64,000 nucleotides of DNA from Paramecium sonneborni (taxonomy: Eukaryota; Ciliophora; Oligohymenophorea; Peniculida; Parameciidae): NCBI GenBank assembly GCA_905182985.1, contig CAJJDN010000009.1, positions 379,894-443,893 of the forward strand. The letters run 5' to 3'. Numbering within the stretch: position 1 is the stretch's first letter; each line of letters opens with the position of its first letter. Positions 23,494 to 35,280 of the stretch are shown here, piece by piece. The notes beneath the pieces are model-generated. The model was not told the DNA's origin, searched no databases, and saw nothing but the letters and a program-made list of their open reading frames with translations. The translations under genes were made by a program, and so were the position numbers.

Positions 23494-23912
23494 TCACAAT
23501 ATATACATCTTTTGGAGCTATCTATTTTTTCTAATAATATTTTAAAATGAATTATTATATTCCATCATTTTTTATAATAAATCTAATGCATCTGACTAAT
23601 AATATTAATCACTGAAAGTAATAAATTTACTCAAATTAATAAGTTAGTAATCTGGAAAATCACTAAAATCAACTTTAATTTTCATATTTTAAGCTGCATT
23701 TTTCAAACCTCCTATACCAAAAACTTTCGCTATCTCTCTTTAAAGATTTTTATTAATTATAAAACAATTACACCATTTAAGAAAATATGTATTTAATAAT
23801 CATAAAAATTGTAATTCAACAATATTTCTGGAGATTAATAAAATCGGTATCATTTATAAATATACTTAGTTCCAACTGAGGGATTTTTTGGTCTACCAGA
23901 TACATAATATTG
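23494..23912 (-). pseudogene. Decayed casein-kinase-2-alpha-like kinase fragment
   Basis: Minus-strand sequence that reads as the C-lobe of a CK2 catalytic subunit but is broken. Recognisable blocks in order: YRFYQSPEILLN then FYDYQIHIF (APE and subdomain IX region), IAKVFGIGGLK, and FITFSDQYYQSDALDLLQKM, which follow the CK2 order IAKVLG...NADNQ...EALDLLxKLL. A TGA at 23850-23852 interrupts the first block, the reading frame changes between about 23765 and 23800, and a ten-residue gap is present. The N-lobe and catalytic loop were not found upstream. No intron repairs these breaks. Confidence 0.65.
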
Positions 23913-25486
23913 TTTATTTAATATTTAAAAGTTTTATTATTAATTTCATAGATATTATTTTTAACAATATTTAGGAAATATATGTTTAAAACAAGCTCCA
24001 GTTTCACTTATGTTAACAAAATTAATATCATACTTATTTGAGTTGAGAAAAGACCTATATGAATAAACTATAATCATAATCACTAAGCCATAAAATTGAA
24101 TATATTATTAAAAATCTTTCATTAAATTAAAAAATGTTTTATTATTATTCATTTATGTTGTTAATTAAAATAAATAAGCAATTAAATTTATTATCATACT
24201 CTATTTCTATATAGCTTTATATTTCTTAGTCTAGTTAAAATTACAATTATGGTATCTAAACTCTTTTGTGTCTATTAAATGTCAGCTTAAATTAAGTTTT
24301 CTGCATTTATTTTAATTATATGATCTAAATTATTAAGAATTTCATCTAAATTATGAAATTCATTAAAAAAAATTGTTTATCATGCTATGGAAATAAATTA
24401 ATAAAAATAACGATACACGTCAATAATAGATTAAAATTTTTAACCATTGAAGATTTTGAAATCTTTCTACATAGAAAGTAGTATTTTTATAGAAATCTTC
24501 ATTTATAACTATTAATTTCTAATTATAATTTGACATATTTTTTAATTGAATCTTTAAAACCTACAACTAAATTATTAATGGTTATTTTATCAATTTCAGA
24601 TGATGAAATTATTATTGTGACTTCATTTATTTAAATCCATTTAATATACCATACCTATAATGAAAACATAATAGAATATAATTAAGTTCTATTTTTAACT
24701 AAGTATTTTCTCTAACATTCACCAATGTTCTCAGATGCTTAAAATTAAGAGCATTGAGGAAAGATACAGATGATATTTTTTGTATATGATTTTGAATACT
24801 CTAAAGAAATGCTTTATATTTTTACATCTCTAATTGAAAATTCTATATCTGACCTCATTAGATCCTATGTATAAATATGACTTGGATTTTATAATTTTCC
24901 TAATATTTATGGTTAGTTTATCAAAATTCATTACATTTCTAAACCATAAAGAGATAATATGAGAATTTGAACCTAGAGCCAAATATTAATCAAGAATATC
25001 TATATTCAAAATGAAACAATCTTAAATTTTTGTGATTAAAACAATATTTTATTTCAAAAAGAGAGTGTACATTTTTTTGATTAAAATATTATCTAGATTA
25101 TAAATATATATGTATGAATTCATGTTGTAATAAATAGCAGGCGATCAAACTATTTAAATTAATTCATCATGTCCTTTTATTCGATATTTATATTTTTAAG
25201 TTATTCTACATCCAGTCCTCAAATTGAAAACAATAGTAAATTATTTGTACACTAAGAATTAGCATTTATCTTTAAAGATCTAATATTAAAATATTCATAC
25301 TTCAAGTATCAAGTTAATTTCTTAAAATTATTTGGAATATATATTAATTCAATCTCAAATCCTTCCATAATTTATTTAATGTATAAAATTTCAATTTTAA
25401 GTGTTACCTTCCCTAACAATAAAAATAAATAAGATATTTATTGTAAATTGACAGAAGGGGATTAAATATATCAAACTAAAGTAGAT
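23913..25486. other. Gene-poor island with broken minus-strand coding remnants
   Basis: About 1.6 kb upstream of the CK2-like pseudogene. The minus strand has several coding-like pieces that do not join: 24194-24536 (starts MSNYNQKL, contains LDEILNNLDHIIK, cut by TGA) and 24499-24827 (109 codons, contains FLNALNFQASENIGEC). They overlap in different frames. I take them as decayed genes, but an undetected splice could rescue one. From about 24950 to 25480 nothing was recognised. Confidence 0.4.
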
Positions 25487-26005
25487 ATGGACACAATCAC
25501 TATTGCAAAATGGGATCAGAATTTCAATGTCAAATAAACATAATCAGAAATCATATTTTCAATCCATCTTTGGAAAGGAGAAAATAAAGATTAATTAATA
25601 ACAGAGACAAAGGTTAAATGGGAATAATTATTGTCTATGTTAAATACAACTTAAAGCTTAAAATTTAATTTATGTGAAATGAGTCTAATTATTGAAGAAG
25701 TTACAATTACTTCAAATGAAGCTTAAATTAAATAATTTTAAAAGTATCTGGGTGATACTGGATTAGAACAATCTTTTAAATTAATATTTGCAGAAATTCT
25801 GAGCAAAAAAATTGATCGATCTGAAGTATTTACATACACAGCTTTACGTTTAAGATAGATTGGAGAAGATCTTAAAATGTTCATAAACAATGTAAATATA
25901 TAATTATAAATAAAGAATCATAAGATGAGTTAGTTACTTAATAATATAAGTGAAGTTCAATAAGATGATGAACCAGATCAATTTTTAGAAAGTTAAGATT
26001 AATGA
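25487..26005 (+). CDS. Unknown intronless protein (172 residues)
   Basis: One open frame from ATG 25487 to TGA 26003-26005 with no introns. The first 90 residues alternate strands and helices (WDQNFNVKQTQSEIIF, LIIEEVTITSNEAQ), the second half is helical and ends acidic (QQDDEPDQFLESQDQ). No family recognised. It lies 21 bases upstream of enkurin on the same strand, so shared timing with cilia genes is possible but only inferred. Confidence 0.7.
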
Positions 26006-26026
26006 TATAATTATTTTAATTAAATT

Positions 26027-26931
26027 ATGTAACAAGAAAGCATATACAATTTAATTCCTAAAGAGTATGTTCCTCCTCCAAAAGAGCCTATGTATAGATC
26101 TGCATATCCATCAAATCTTGTTCCTACATCAAGCACTTTTAATAATCATACAACAAGCCGACCAAAAGTACCTTTGTCTGTTATCTTTAAAGATTAACAA
26201 TATTAATGGAGAATTTGAATTAGTAAAAGGTCCTCATTCTCACAAAGGGCAATCAAACTCTCTCGGTAGACCAAAAGGTAAATTAAATTAAATGATAAGA
26301 TAGGTTCATATAAACCTGATACTACAATGTTTAGATTAAAGAATACAGGAACTATGGGATCAAATTAATTACCTGAAAGTATCAAAAATTTATTATAATT
26401 AGTTTAATCTTATAAATATCCACCTTCTATTAAACCAAATGTTCCAAAAAAGGATGAGAAACCAATACATGGTTTAAAATCAAATAAAAATTATATAATA
26501 ACGAATGCTGTTGAAAACATCTTATCAGCACCAAAATAAATAGTTGATGATGTAGCTTGGACTTCAAAAAAAGATTATGGAAAAGTTCCAGATTATTTAA
26601 CAAAAATTAAATAAAGCATTTCAAGTGAATATGAAATTATTAGAAATATGCATATTAGTGAAGCAGAGGAAATGGATAAGCAAAAATATCTTTTGTCTTT
26701 GGAAGAAGTACAATAATTAAAAGAAGGACTAAAAAAGAAATGGGAATCAGTCAATAAAGAATATTAATCAATTACTCATATTAGAATGATAGATACTGTT
26801 GGTTTAAAAAGAAAGTAAATATAATCATGATTATTACAAGGAAGGAATAATGTGAAAAAGAATTAGCTTAATTGGAGAAAGATATAGAAAAATTAAATAA
26901 GAATTATGTATTCGTGGATACATAAAAATGA
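26027..26931 (+). CDS. ENKUR: Enkurin (ciliary microtubule inner protein / scaffold)
   Basis: About 275 residues in four exons (introns 25, 26 and 26 bases). The N-terminus ESIYNLIPKEYVPPPKEP is the enkurin opening with its proline-rich stretch. The C-terminal 110 residues are the enkurin domain: KKDYGKVPDYLTKIK, then LKEGLKKKWESVNKEYQ, IDTVGLKRKK and a helix QLEKDIEKLNKNYVFVD. Enkurin lies inside the doublet microtubules of motile cilia and was first described as a TRPC-channel scaffold. Length agrees with the family (about 255-260 in animals). Confidence 0.92.
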
Positions 26932-27055
26932 TTCCATTTTATATTATAGATAAAGATCTTTAGTATATATTAAATTATATTTTCCATTTTAAGGGAACAT
27001 TAAAATCATCTTAAATCTGTAATTTTTGATTATTTAAGTAAAAAAAATAAATTCA

Positions 27056-29342
27056 ATGGATAAAAATTCATAAAAAGTTAGAAAATCTATTTCAAATTAT
27101 ACCTATGCTTTAAGTGATTTAATAGGCTCTGGATATTCTTCAAAAGTGTACAAAGGAATTAATACAATCACAAATTAGGTTGTTGCTATAAAAGTAATAA
27201 GTATGTAACAATTAAATACTCCAATTTCAAAAAGTTTACTGAAGAATGAAATCAATGTACTTAAATTAATAAGTCATCCAAATCTAATGAAAGTATTTGA
27301 AACATTTGAAAGTTAAAACAACACTTATTTAATATGTGAATATTGTAATGAAGGTGATTTAGCAGACATTTTGGAATCATCTACATTTACAGAAACAGAT
27401 GCTTTATAAGTTCTCCAATAAATTATTTAGGGAATCAAAGCATTACATGATAAAAGTAACACCTTTTAAGTAAAGTTTAATAGAGATAATACATAGAGAT
27501 ATTAAACCAGCCAACATTTTGAAATCTGATGGTGTATATAAACTAGCTGATTTTGGTTTTGCTGTTATTGAGAATTAATATGAAAGCATAATCAAAAAGT
27601 TTAATGTTGGAACTCCAATGTACATGGCTCCAGAAACAATTTAATGTAATGAATATTCTGAAAAATCTGATATATGGGCATTGGGTATAGTTTTGTATTA
27701 AATGCTATATAAACAACTACCTTCAAATTTAAAATAAGTAAACGATATTGAAAAAAAACATTCTTTGTTAATTAATAAAATTCTAACCGACAATTAAACA
27801 TCTAATAAAACTAAAGAACTTTTACTTAATATGCTTAATTTTGATTCATCAAAAAGATATTCTGTTAATGAAATTAATTAATAACTCAATCCTACTATTA
27901 ATTCTCCAAAAAGACTTTCTACTACATCACATTAAAATATACCATGTAAATCTATTAAATCAATACCTTCATCTTTAGATTAATAATCTTAAAGAGTTTT
28001 ATTTGATGATACATTAATATCAAAATAAATCACTAAAAGCCAACCAGATGAAATTTTAGAAAAAAATTTAATGTTTCCTAAATCTTAAAATCTTCAAGAT
28101 AACCATAAACCTAAAATAATTAAAGTTAATTAAATTAGTTCCTTTAAAGATCTAAAAATTAATTTAAATCCATAGAGTGCCAATGATTAATACAAAATTA
28201 ATAATAAACAATAAATCTTAAAAACCTTAAAGCCTTCTTAAACTCTTAATTTGTATCCCATAGGTAATTCTTATAAAGAATCTCCACTTAAAATACGAGA
28301 TGAATAATCTACTAAAAGATTATAAACTTAAATTTCCAATGAATTTATTGATGAATAATTTAAAGATTCTTGTTTCGAAGATAAAGCATTTTTAATTAAA
28401 GCACCTTAAATCTAAACAAACATTATCTAAACTCCTTTGAAAACTTCATTAAATAATAAATCTAATTTGTAAAATCCTATTACTCTTGATGAAAGTGAGT
28501 GTAAATAAAACAGTCATTAAAATAGTACTAATGATACAATTAAACAAAATTAACTTTCTAATTGTTTATAAGTTTTTTAAGAAAAATAAAATCTAAAGCA
28601 TGATAATGATATAAAAAAATTAAATAATTAAAATAATCATTTCAAAACTATCAAATCACCTGTTAGAATAATTAACTCATAAAAAACCATTATAACACCT
28701 CCTTTTAAATCCTCAGGAATTTGTGAATAAAAGAAATCATAAGACTTTAAACCCAACTATTTTATTTAAACTAGAGGAACTTCCCCTATCTTTTAATAAG
28801 AATCATTATCAAAATTGATATCAAATTTATCTATTGAAAAAGTTACAACAGAATTCTCTAAAAAGAAAGAAGATGAAAAAGAAGAATAACCTCCTGCTAA
28901 AATAAGACCAACTTTTAAATTCTTAAACTATCTGAATTAAATAATTAAAAATTTTGACAATATTAATACAGAAGACAAATAAAAATGTTATTTTCTATTA
29001 AGAAAACTATTAGGTATCAAAGCAACTTATGTATAATAATGCCATTCATTATATAAATAAGAATTAATATAACAATGGATTGATAATTTTTTGTCTTATT
29101 ATTCTAAAGTTGAAAATGTTTTTTATACATCCCCTGATAAATCATTTGAATAATTTTTTAATAAAGATTTAACCCAATTTAGTATTAGTTTTTCATAACT
29201 ATTGTTATTTTATCTTTAAAAGATAACCTTAATAAAATTGAATAAAGATATATAAATAATTTCTGAAATTATTTCCGAAAATATAAGATAATCAAATGAT
29301 CCAGTGTTATTTGCTAGAAGATGGGAAAATGATTAACCTTGA
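27056..29342 (+). CDS. Ser/Thr protein kinase with long C-terminal tail (ULK/ATG1-like)
   Basis: About 750 residues with one 28-base intron. The kinase domain is at the N-terminus: LIGSGYSSKVYKG, VAIKVI, ISHPNLMKVFETF, IIHRDIKPANIL, LADFGFAV and VGTPMYMAPE, all motifs needed for activity present. The long tail of about 480 residues is Asn/Lys/Ser-rich and disordered, ending with a helical block of 100 residues. An N-terminal kinase with such a tail and the DFGFA/GTPMYMAPE motifs resembles ULK/ATG1 kinases, but ciliates have many expanded kinases, so the subfamily is a guess. Confidence 0.8.
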
Positions 29343-29435
29343 TTCTTATAGTTTTCATTATTAATAAGAATAAAAAACGTTTTTATTAAGTTTAGTAAAT
29401 TTAGAAATATCATTATTATATATATCAAGTTAATA

Positions 29436-30276
29436 ATGGGTACTTGCTCAAGAAAAGGTTAAAAAGATAATTCTTAAAAGCAAACAGGTTATGAATCAGA
29501 ATAAGTGATAATTTTAACATGCATTAAGAGTCACATTTAATATTTTGATTAAATAGATTTAGAGCTTCTAAAATATCCCGATATTTCACTGCTATTGAGA
29601 AAACATATTAAAAACTATAAATTCATTGAAGATGGAAAGACATGGCTTTTTGTTAAGGAAATTTAAAGTTTTTTGAATCATAAAATGTCTATATTGATTA
29701 GAAACTTCAATCCTGAAACGGATGCTGCACTATAATTAATATAGATTTATAAAAAGTTGGTGTCTTTAACATAAAAATTATTAGGATGCTCTGCAAGTTT
29801 TAGTGAAGCTAAGGTTGAATTATTTTAAACTTTTCAAAATTAGTTAGTTTAAGTAAAGAACATGATAATAATAGACTTCGATAGAATGCTTAATAGTTGT
29901 AAATACATTAATCTCAAAGAAATTGTAATGGTGGAATGAAGAATATTTTAAATGGAGATAGAATCATTTAATTTCAACCTTCCTTATAAAGAAAATAGAT
30001 AAAAGTAATAAGGAAATAATAGGATCGATATATGACTTTATATAATTATTGATAGAATGCATTAAACATTTGGGAGATTTTAATGGATCTTAAGGTGTAT
30101 AGGAGACAGATTTTAAAGTAGAATAGGAATTTTTAGATGAATTTTATAATTAAATGAGAGCAGGGATAATTCTGAATTCATTTTTTTCTGAAAGCATATA
30201 AAATGAAATAATTCCTGATTAAATTTAGGTGAAACAGAATGTTAGTAAATATGCCCTTTTAATAAAAAGAAAATGA
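29436..30276 (+). CDS. Unknown helical protein with predicted N-terminal lipid anchor
   Basis: About 265 residues, one intron of 31 or 37 bases near 29930. It begins MGTCSRKG: Gly at position 2 with Ser/Cys following is a typical N-myristoylation signal with an adjacent cysteine for palmitate. The rest is helical (LLKYPDISLLLRKHIKNYK, LVSLTQKLLGCS) with no recognised domain. Membrane association is inferred from the N-terminus only. Two DHHC enzymes in this window could act on such proteins, but there is no direct link. Confidence 0.6.
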
Positions 30277-31216
30277 TTTACTTTTTTAAATAAATATAAA
30301 TAATAAACTTTTTTTAAAATATCAGCAATAGGATGAACATAAGAATCGATATTATTTTGGAATAGTTTCTAGTAAATTTAACTTAAGAAGTTCAGGTGTA
30401 TTTGCAGAATCCATTTATTTTACTACTTATGAGTAAATTAAAAAATATTGTAATCTGAAGAATATAATTTTTTTACTTTTTTTTTTAAATATAACTTAAC
30501 CTATTATAATTTGAAAAATATGATTTTTTGCTTAGAATTAGTTATTTGCCATTACATGAAGCATTTCTAACAAAACAATAGCTGTAAGTTAGAGTATGAA
30601 TCCAGGTTTTTTGTAGTGATTTATTTGCTATTCTTTATGAATATATTAAAATTTAATCCTAAAAATAAGAAATTCTTATAGGAAAAAAATTGTAAGAGAA
30701 CCTTTGCTTATTTTATTTAAACAATTTAAAAAAAGAAGTTAATTAGATATAAAAGTAGATTATTAAACATAAGAGGTTTTTTATTGTAAATAATAAGTGA
30801 CTTTTTTTTAGCATATTCAGAAAATTAATCATCTGGAAACAGAAATATTTATATTAAGTATTGCTGCTGGATTTAGATAGTGGGCAAAAAGCTATTCATT
30901 AGATATCATTTTATATAGGATTTAAAATCACTTATTTTATAAGTGTTTTTGTCAATATACTTTCATTATTTACATATGAAAATTTAACTAAAAATTGTTT
31001 ATATTTTTGACTAAATATATCATTTTATTATTTTAGTAAAATTTTTATTTTTTCTACTTATAATATACAATCACCAATCACAATGATAAATTTATTCATA
31101 TTTATCCCAAGTATTCTAAAGAATTATTTATTCTTAAGTCCTTTTAAAGTATATATGACATTCCTAATTTTTACATATTATTTAATCAAATTAACTTTGT
31201 TAGCATTATTAGCATA
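30277..31216. other. Spacer between convergent genes, one doubtful open frame
   Basis: About 940 bases. A plus-strand frame from ATG 30520 to TGA 31084-31086 is 188 codons long without TGA, but its composition (Phe, Ile, Lys, Tyr) is what such A+T-rich DNA gives by chance and no motif is seen. Sequence that would encode the missing C-terminal cysteine cluster of the DNA polymerase was looked for here and not found. Confidence 0.4.
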
Positions 31217-34200
31217 TCATATGATATTTCTAAAAACGATTTTGGGAACTTATAAGTTGCTAATGTTATAATTTAAAGATACTTATGATATTTTACAAAG
31301 AATATCAGATTATTAAGATCTACAATTATAACAGATTGGTTTATTAATAGGAACTTCATCTTTACAATTCACACAAGTGATTTTCTTTTTTAAATATTTA
31401 TTGAGAGCCTTTTTGGAACTATTTTTTTGAATGTTATTAAAATAAACTTTAGTAGAAGATTATGAATATTAAGATAAATTAAATAATGCTTCTGGATTTG
31501 GTATTACATGTTCTAAAATATGAATGATGGGTACTTTTATTTAGTTTATGTAATACTAAATATTTAATTTATAATTATTTTTAAAAGCTTCTAATGGATC
31601 TAAAGCAGTGTCTGATAATTGTTAACCAGTTAAATTATCAACAATAACATATGATATTCTATCACCTTTTTAAAATGTATTAGCTTATTTATTTTTAACT
31701 TTTTCTTAAGCCACTTTAATATGAGGTTATTTTCGAATATAATTCATATCATGATATTTATCTGGATATGAATGATATTCTTCTTCTTTATTCAAGGCTT
31801 CTTCATCCATAAAATCATTTTCCTTAATTTTTATTGCTAAAGATTTTGATATAATAAGATTAGAAATGTTAATTTCTCCATTTATTAATTTTTAAATACT
31901 TTCTTTTACTATACTAATTGCTCTTTTAATATTTTATTAAATAAATATTTCATGTAAGATTTAATTCAAAATCTTTTTTAAAAATTATGTATTGTCTCTC
32001 CTAACTGTACAAATTCCTTTTTATTCAATCTAATCAGTTGCTAATTCATTTTTCCAAGATAAACCAACATATCGTTTTTTACAAACTAACAAAAATGGAT
32101 TGTAAACTTTTTCAAATGCAAGTTTAATAGGTTTTGTAAAAGACTTTGTAACTATATTTGATGCCTCAACAGCAACTTTAAATAGATCTTTCAAATTTGA
32201 AATTTAAAAATTAATTAATAATGAATCTGTATCCCCATACAATATTTCAGCATATGGGTAATTATTTTGAATAATTTAGATAGAATCTTATAATATACTT
32301 CGACCAACTCTTAAAATAGATTAAGTGATTTCTAAACAAGGTAAATATCCATGTTCTGCACACCCTGTAAATCCAAAGATTGAATTAGCTGCTATCTTTA
32401 ATGCTTATTATCTTGCATCTAATAAACTTATCTTTTATTTATCTTCTTGATTTTTTAATTATTATTTTGTTTATGCTCTTTTCTCTAAAAGATATTCTAA
32501 AATTTATGGTAAAATTCCTTTTTTAATATGTTATTTAACAAATTTGTGTCCAAATTCTGGTATCACATAGTAATCATTTTCATTCAATTTTATAGAATAA
32601 TCTTTTATAATAGTTGTGTAACACATATTATAAGCTATAATTATACTTGGATACAATGATACAAAATCAAAAAGTGCCAATGGAATCTTATAAAATCCTC
32701 TTTTAGGTTCTAAAACCAAAGCACCTTTTAAATTACAAGTTTCTGCCTTTTTTGTATGGTTTTCATCAGGAACTAAGTAACCATCTTTCTTGGTTTGTCT
32801 TAGTAATTATGACAATACTTTAATTGATTGACCTCTTTAAATTATATATTCTATTGGAACTCCAGTTACTTTTGAAATTTCTGCATATATGTAAATCCAC
32901 CCTTTATAAAGTAATGTTTCTAAACAAGCTTCTGATTTCCTTAAACTATATGTAGCAATTCTTTTTATATTATTTTAGTCATATAATTAAATTATTGTTT
33001 CTTAATCATATATTTCTATTTATCTATTAAAAATAGAATAGTAGATGCTTCCTAGTGAATATTGTGATATTTTTGTATCTCTTAACATACAAATTAAAGT
33101 ATCTAATTAAATTCTACCATTAGTCTCTACAAATTTAGTTTCTCTTAGTCTCATAACTGTACTAAAGAATCTTCCTTTCGTTATTAAACTTTCTTCATTT
33201 TTTGATCTTCCATAATTAAGATATTCACTATTTAATTCTAAATTTCGTGATCTTTGCATGATAAATGGTAATATTTCATCATGTAGGTTATAGCCTGTTA
33301 TAACATCAGGATCAAAAGTTATAAAAAATTCATGAAATTATTTTAATAATTCTATTTCATTTTCTGATTTAAAAATTATTGTATTATTTATTTCTTAGCA
33401 TTATTTCTATGTAAATACAATTCTTTTTTAAATCTCTGGATTTATCAAAATAATACAAGTTATTATAATAATCTCTTTAGAAGAATCAAATAAGATTTTT
33501 GATGTTGAATTTGTTTAAATATCAATGCTTATTATTCTTAAATTTGGAATGTTCTATTATTCTTCAATAGGAATGATATCTGTTGTAAAAGCTATATAAC
33601 TTTTTTAACAATTTGATTCTCCTTCTTCTTTTAAATTTTTAGCCATTGCCCATCCCATTCCTCTCAGATTTTAATCAATCATAAATTTTAAAGGATAAGT
33701 TATTTTACTTTCATAAGTTTATTTTGAAAATTAATATCCATTAAGATTAAAACCTTTCTCTATATATGAAGCAACCTTTTTCATAGAATTTACATTCAAA
33801 AAACTTAATTTTAAAAAAGGTTCCTTTAAGTAATTCTAACCTTTATAATTTCTTATAATTTCACTCTCTATAATATTAATTTATCTGATCGGTTCCATTT
33901 CATTAGTAATTCCATGTTTATATAGATGATTATTGAATTAAAATAAAAAATATTCAATATCACCATCCTCTGTAAATAACTTTGATGGCAAAGGAATATA
34001 AAAATAAGGAAAATAATCAGTTATCCTAATTTCTAATGATTATTATTGATCTGTTAAACCAAATAATCTAATTTAATTTGTATTCAATTTATAATCACAA
34101 TCTAATATAATAAAAAATATTTCATCTTATTTTTTTAATGGGATTCTTCTATATTAATTTATAATCCTATCATAAAAAGTTTCTTCCATTTACTTCTATT

Positions 34201-34288
34201 TAGAAATATTCTCTTAGAAGATTTCTTATTTAGAAATAGTTTTGGTATTATCTACTATTTAATAATTATCATCTTTTTATTCAATCAT
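31217..34288 (-). CDS. B-family DNA polymerase, delta-type, with degenerate exonuclease
   Basis: One intronless frame of 1,023 codons. Polymerase motifs are intact: DFVSLYPSI (motif A), ALKIAANSIFGFTG (motif B, Tyr replaced by Phe), YGDTDS (motif C), and LPCLEI after motif B as in Pol delta. The exonuclease motifs are damaged: motif I reads IDIQ instead of DIE, motif II GYNLHDEI lacks the Asp of the FD pair, motif III reads YSLRKS where YxxxD is expected. The tail carries the first zinc module (CVNC...CYNC) but ends about 35 residues later, so the second, Fe-S-binding cysteine cluster of Pol delta/zeta is missing. Inference: an active polymerase without proofreading, a paralogue specialised for repair or bypass. 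Rev3 is less likely because of the motif B region. Confidence 0.85.
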
Positions 34289-34547
34289 TGCAATTATTAA
34301 TATTTATTACTCATTCTTTAAATGACAATTTACAGAAATACTTAAAATCTTAAATGAATTAAAATAAATTTTTAGAGCCAAATTCAAATAATGGATTGTA
34401 TAAAAAGAAAATATATAATAATTTTTTTCTATAATATAATTTTTAGATTTGCCAAATAAAGAGATATGCTTGAAGGTTATTGAAAAACAATATTAATTAA
34501 TACGGCTGAGTCGATTAAATATTATAATTATTTATTAAATTTTGTAA

Positions 34548-35239
34548 ATGATAACTTCTTAAGAATAACTTGATATTAGTACTTAAATCATTATAAATTT
34601 AGTCATTAAAAAGATTAAGTCATATTTAAATGGAAAATCCTAAACAACAATAAGAACTTTAGGGAAAACATTTAGAGGTTTTGAATCTTTTGATCAAAAA
34701 TGTAGAATAGACAAAGATGAATTTCTGATTGGTTTAAAATAAAATGGAGTAGTACTAACAAAGTTCTAAACAGACGTAAATATAAAAATAACTTTAGTTT
34801 TTATTGAATTATTTAGATAGAAACAGAGATGGATCAATAGATGTAGCTGAATTTCTTTATTTAATTAGAGTATTATAAATAGTTTAATATTTTAGGGATC
34901 TCCAAATGAAAATAGATTAGAAATTATTGTTTAAGCATTTAAAAAGTTTGATAAAGACAATTTAGGATTTATAGTTGCAGATGATTTCAAAGGATTATTT
35001 AATTCTAAAAATCATCCTAAAGTGAGAAGAGGAGAACTTACAGAAGATTAAGCTTATATAGAGTTCTTACAATATTTTAGAGAAGGTAATAAGTCTGGTC
35101 AAATAACTTTAAATGTACATAATTTGATTTATTCATAAATTTATAGGAATGGAAAGAATATTACGCTGCAGTTAGTGCTGATATTGAATCTGATGAGAAC
35201 TTTATTGCTTTAATAAAAGAAACCTGGAGACTTAAATGA
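34548..35239 (+). CDS. Calcyphosin-like EF-hand protein
   Basis: About 195 residues in five exons (introns 24, 22, 26 and 32 bases). It follows the calcyphosin layout: IRTLGKTFRGFESFDQ, an EF-hand loop DRNRDGSIDVAEF with all ligands, a degenerate hand (DKDNLGFIVADDF), NSKNHPKVRRGE, and the ending YYAAVSADIESDENFI...WRLK, all matching that family in order. The first EF hand (FDQKCRIDKDEF) lacks ligands. Calcium-dependent role; several ciliary relatives exist. Confidence 0.85.
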
Positions 35240-35280
35240 ATGAAATTTAATAAATAAGTATCAGAATTTCGTCATGATTC

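Noticed and set aside
30520..31086. Plus-strand TGA-free frame of 188 codons
   Set aside because: Composition is that of random A+T-rich DNA, there is no motif, and with only TGA as stop such frames arise by chance.
31217..34288. Assignment of the polymerase to Rev3 (Pol zeta) because of the dead exonuclease
   Set aside because: The motif B surroundings (ANSIFGFTG, LPCLEI) fit Pol delta; Rev3 has a different sequence there. Kept as an alternative to test only.
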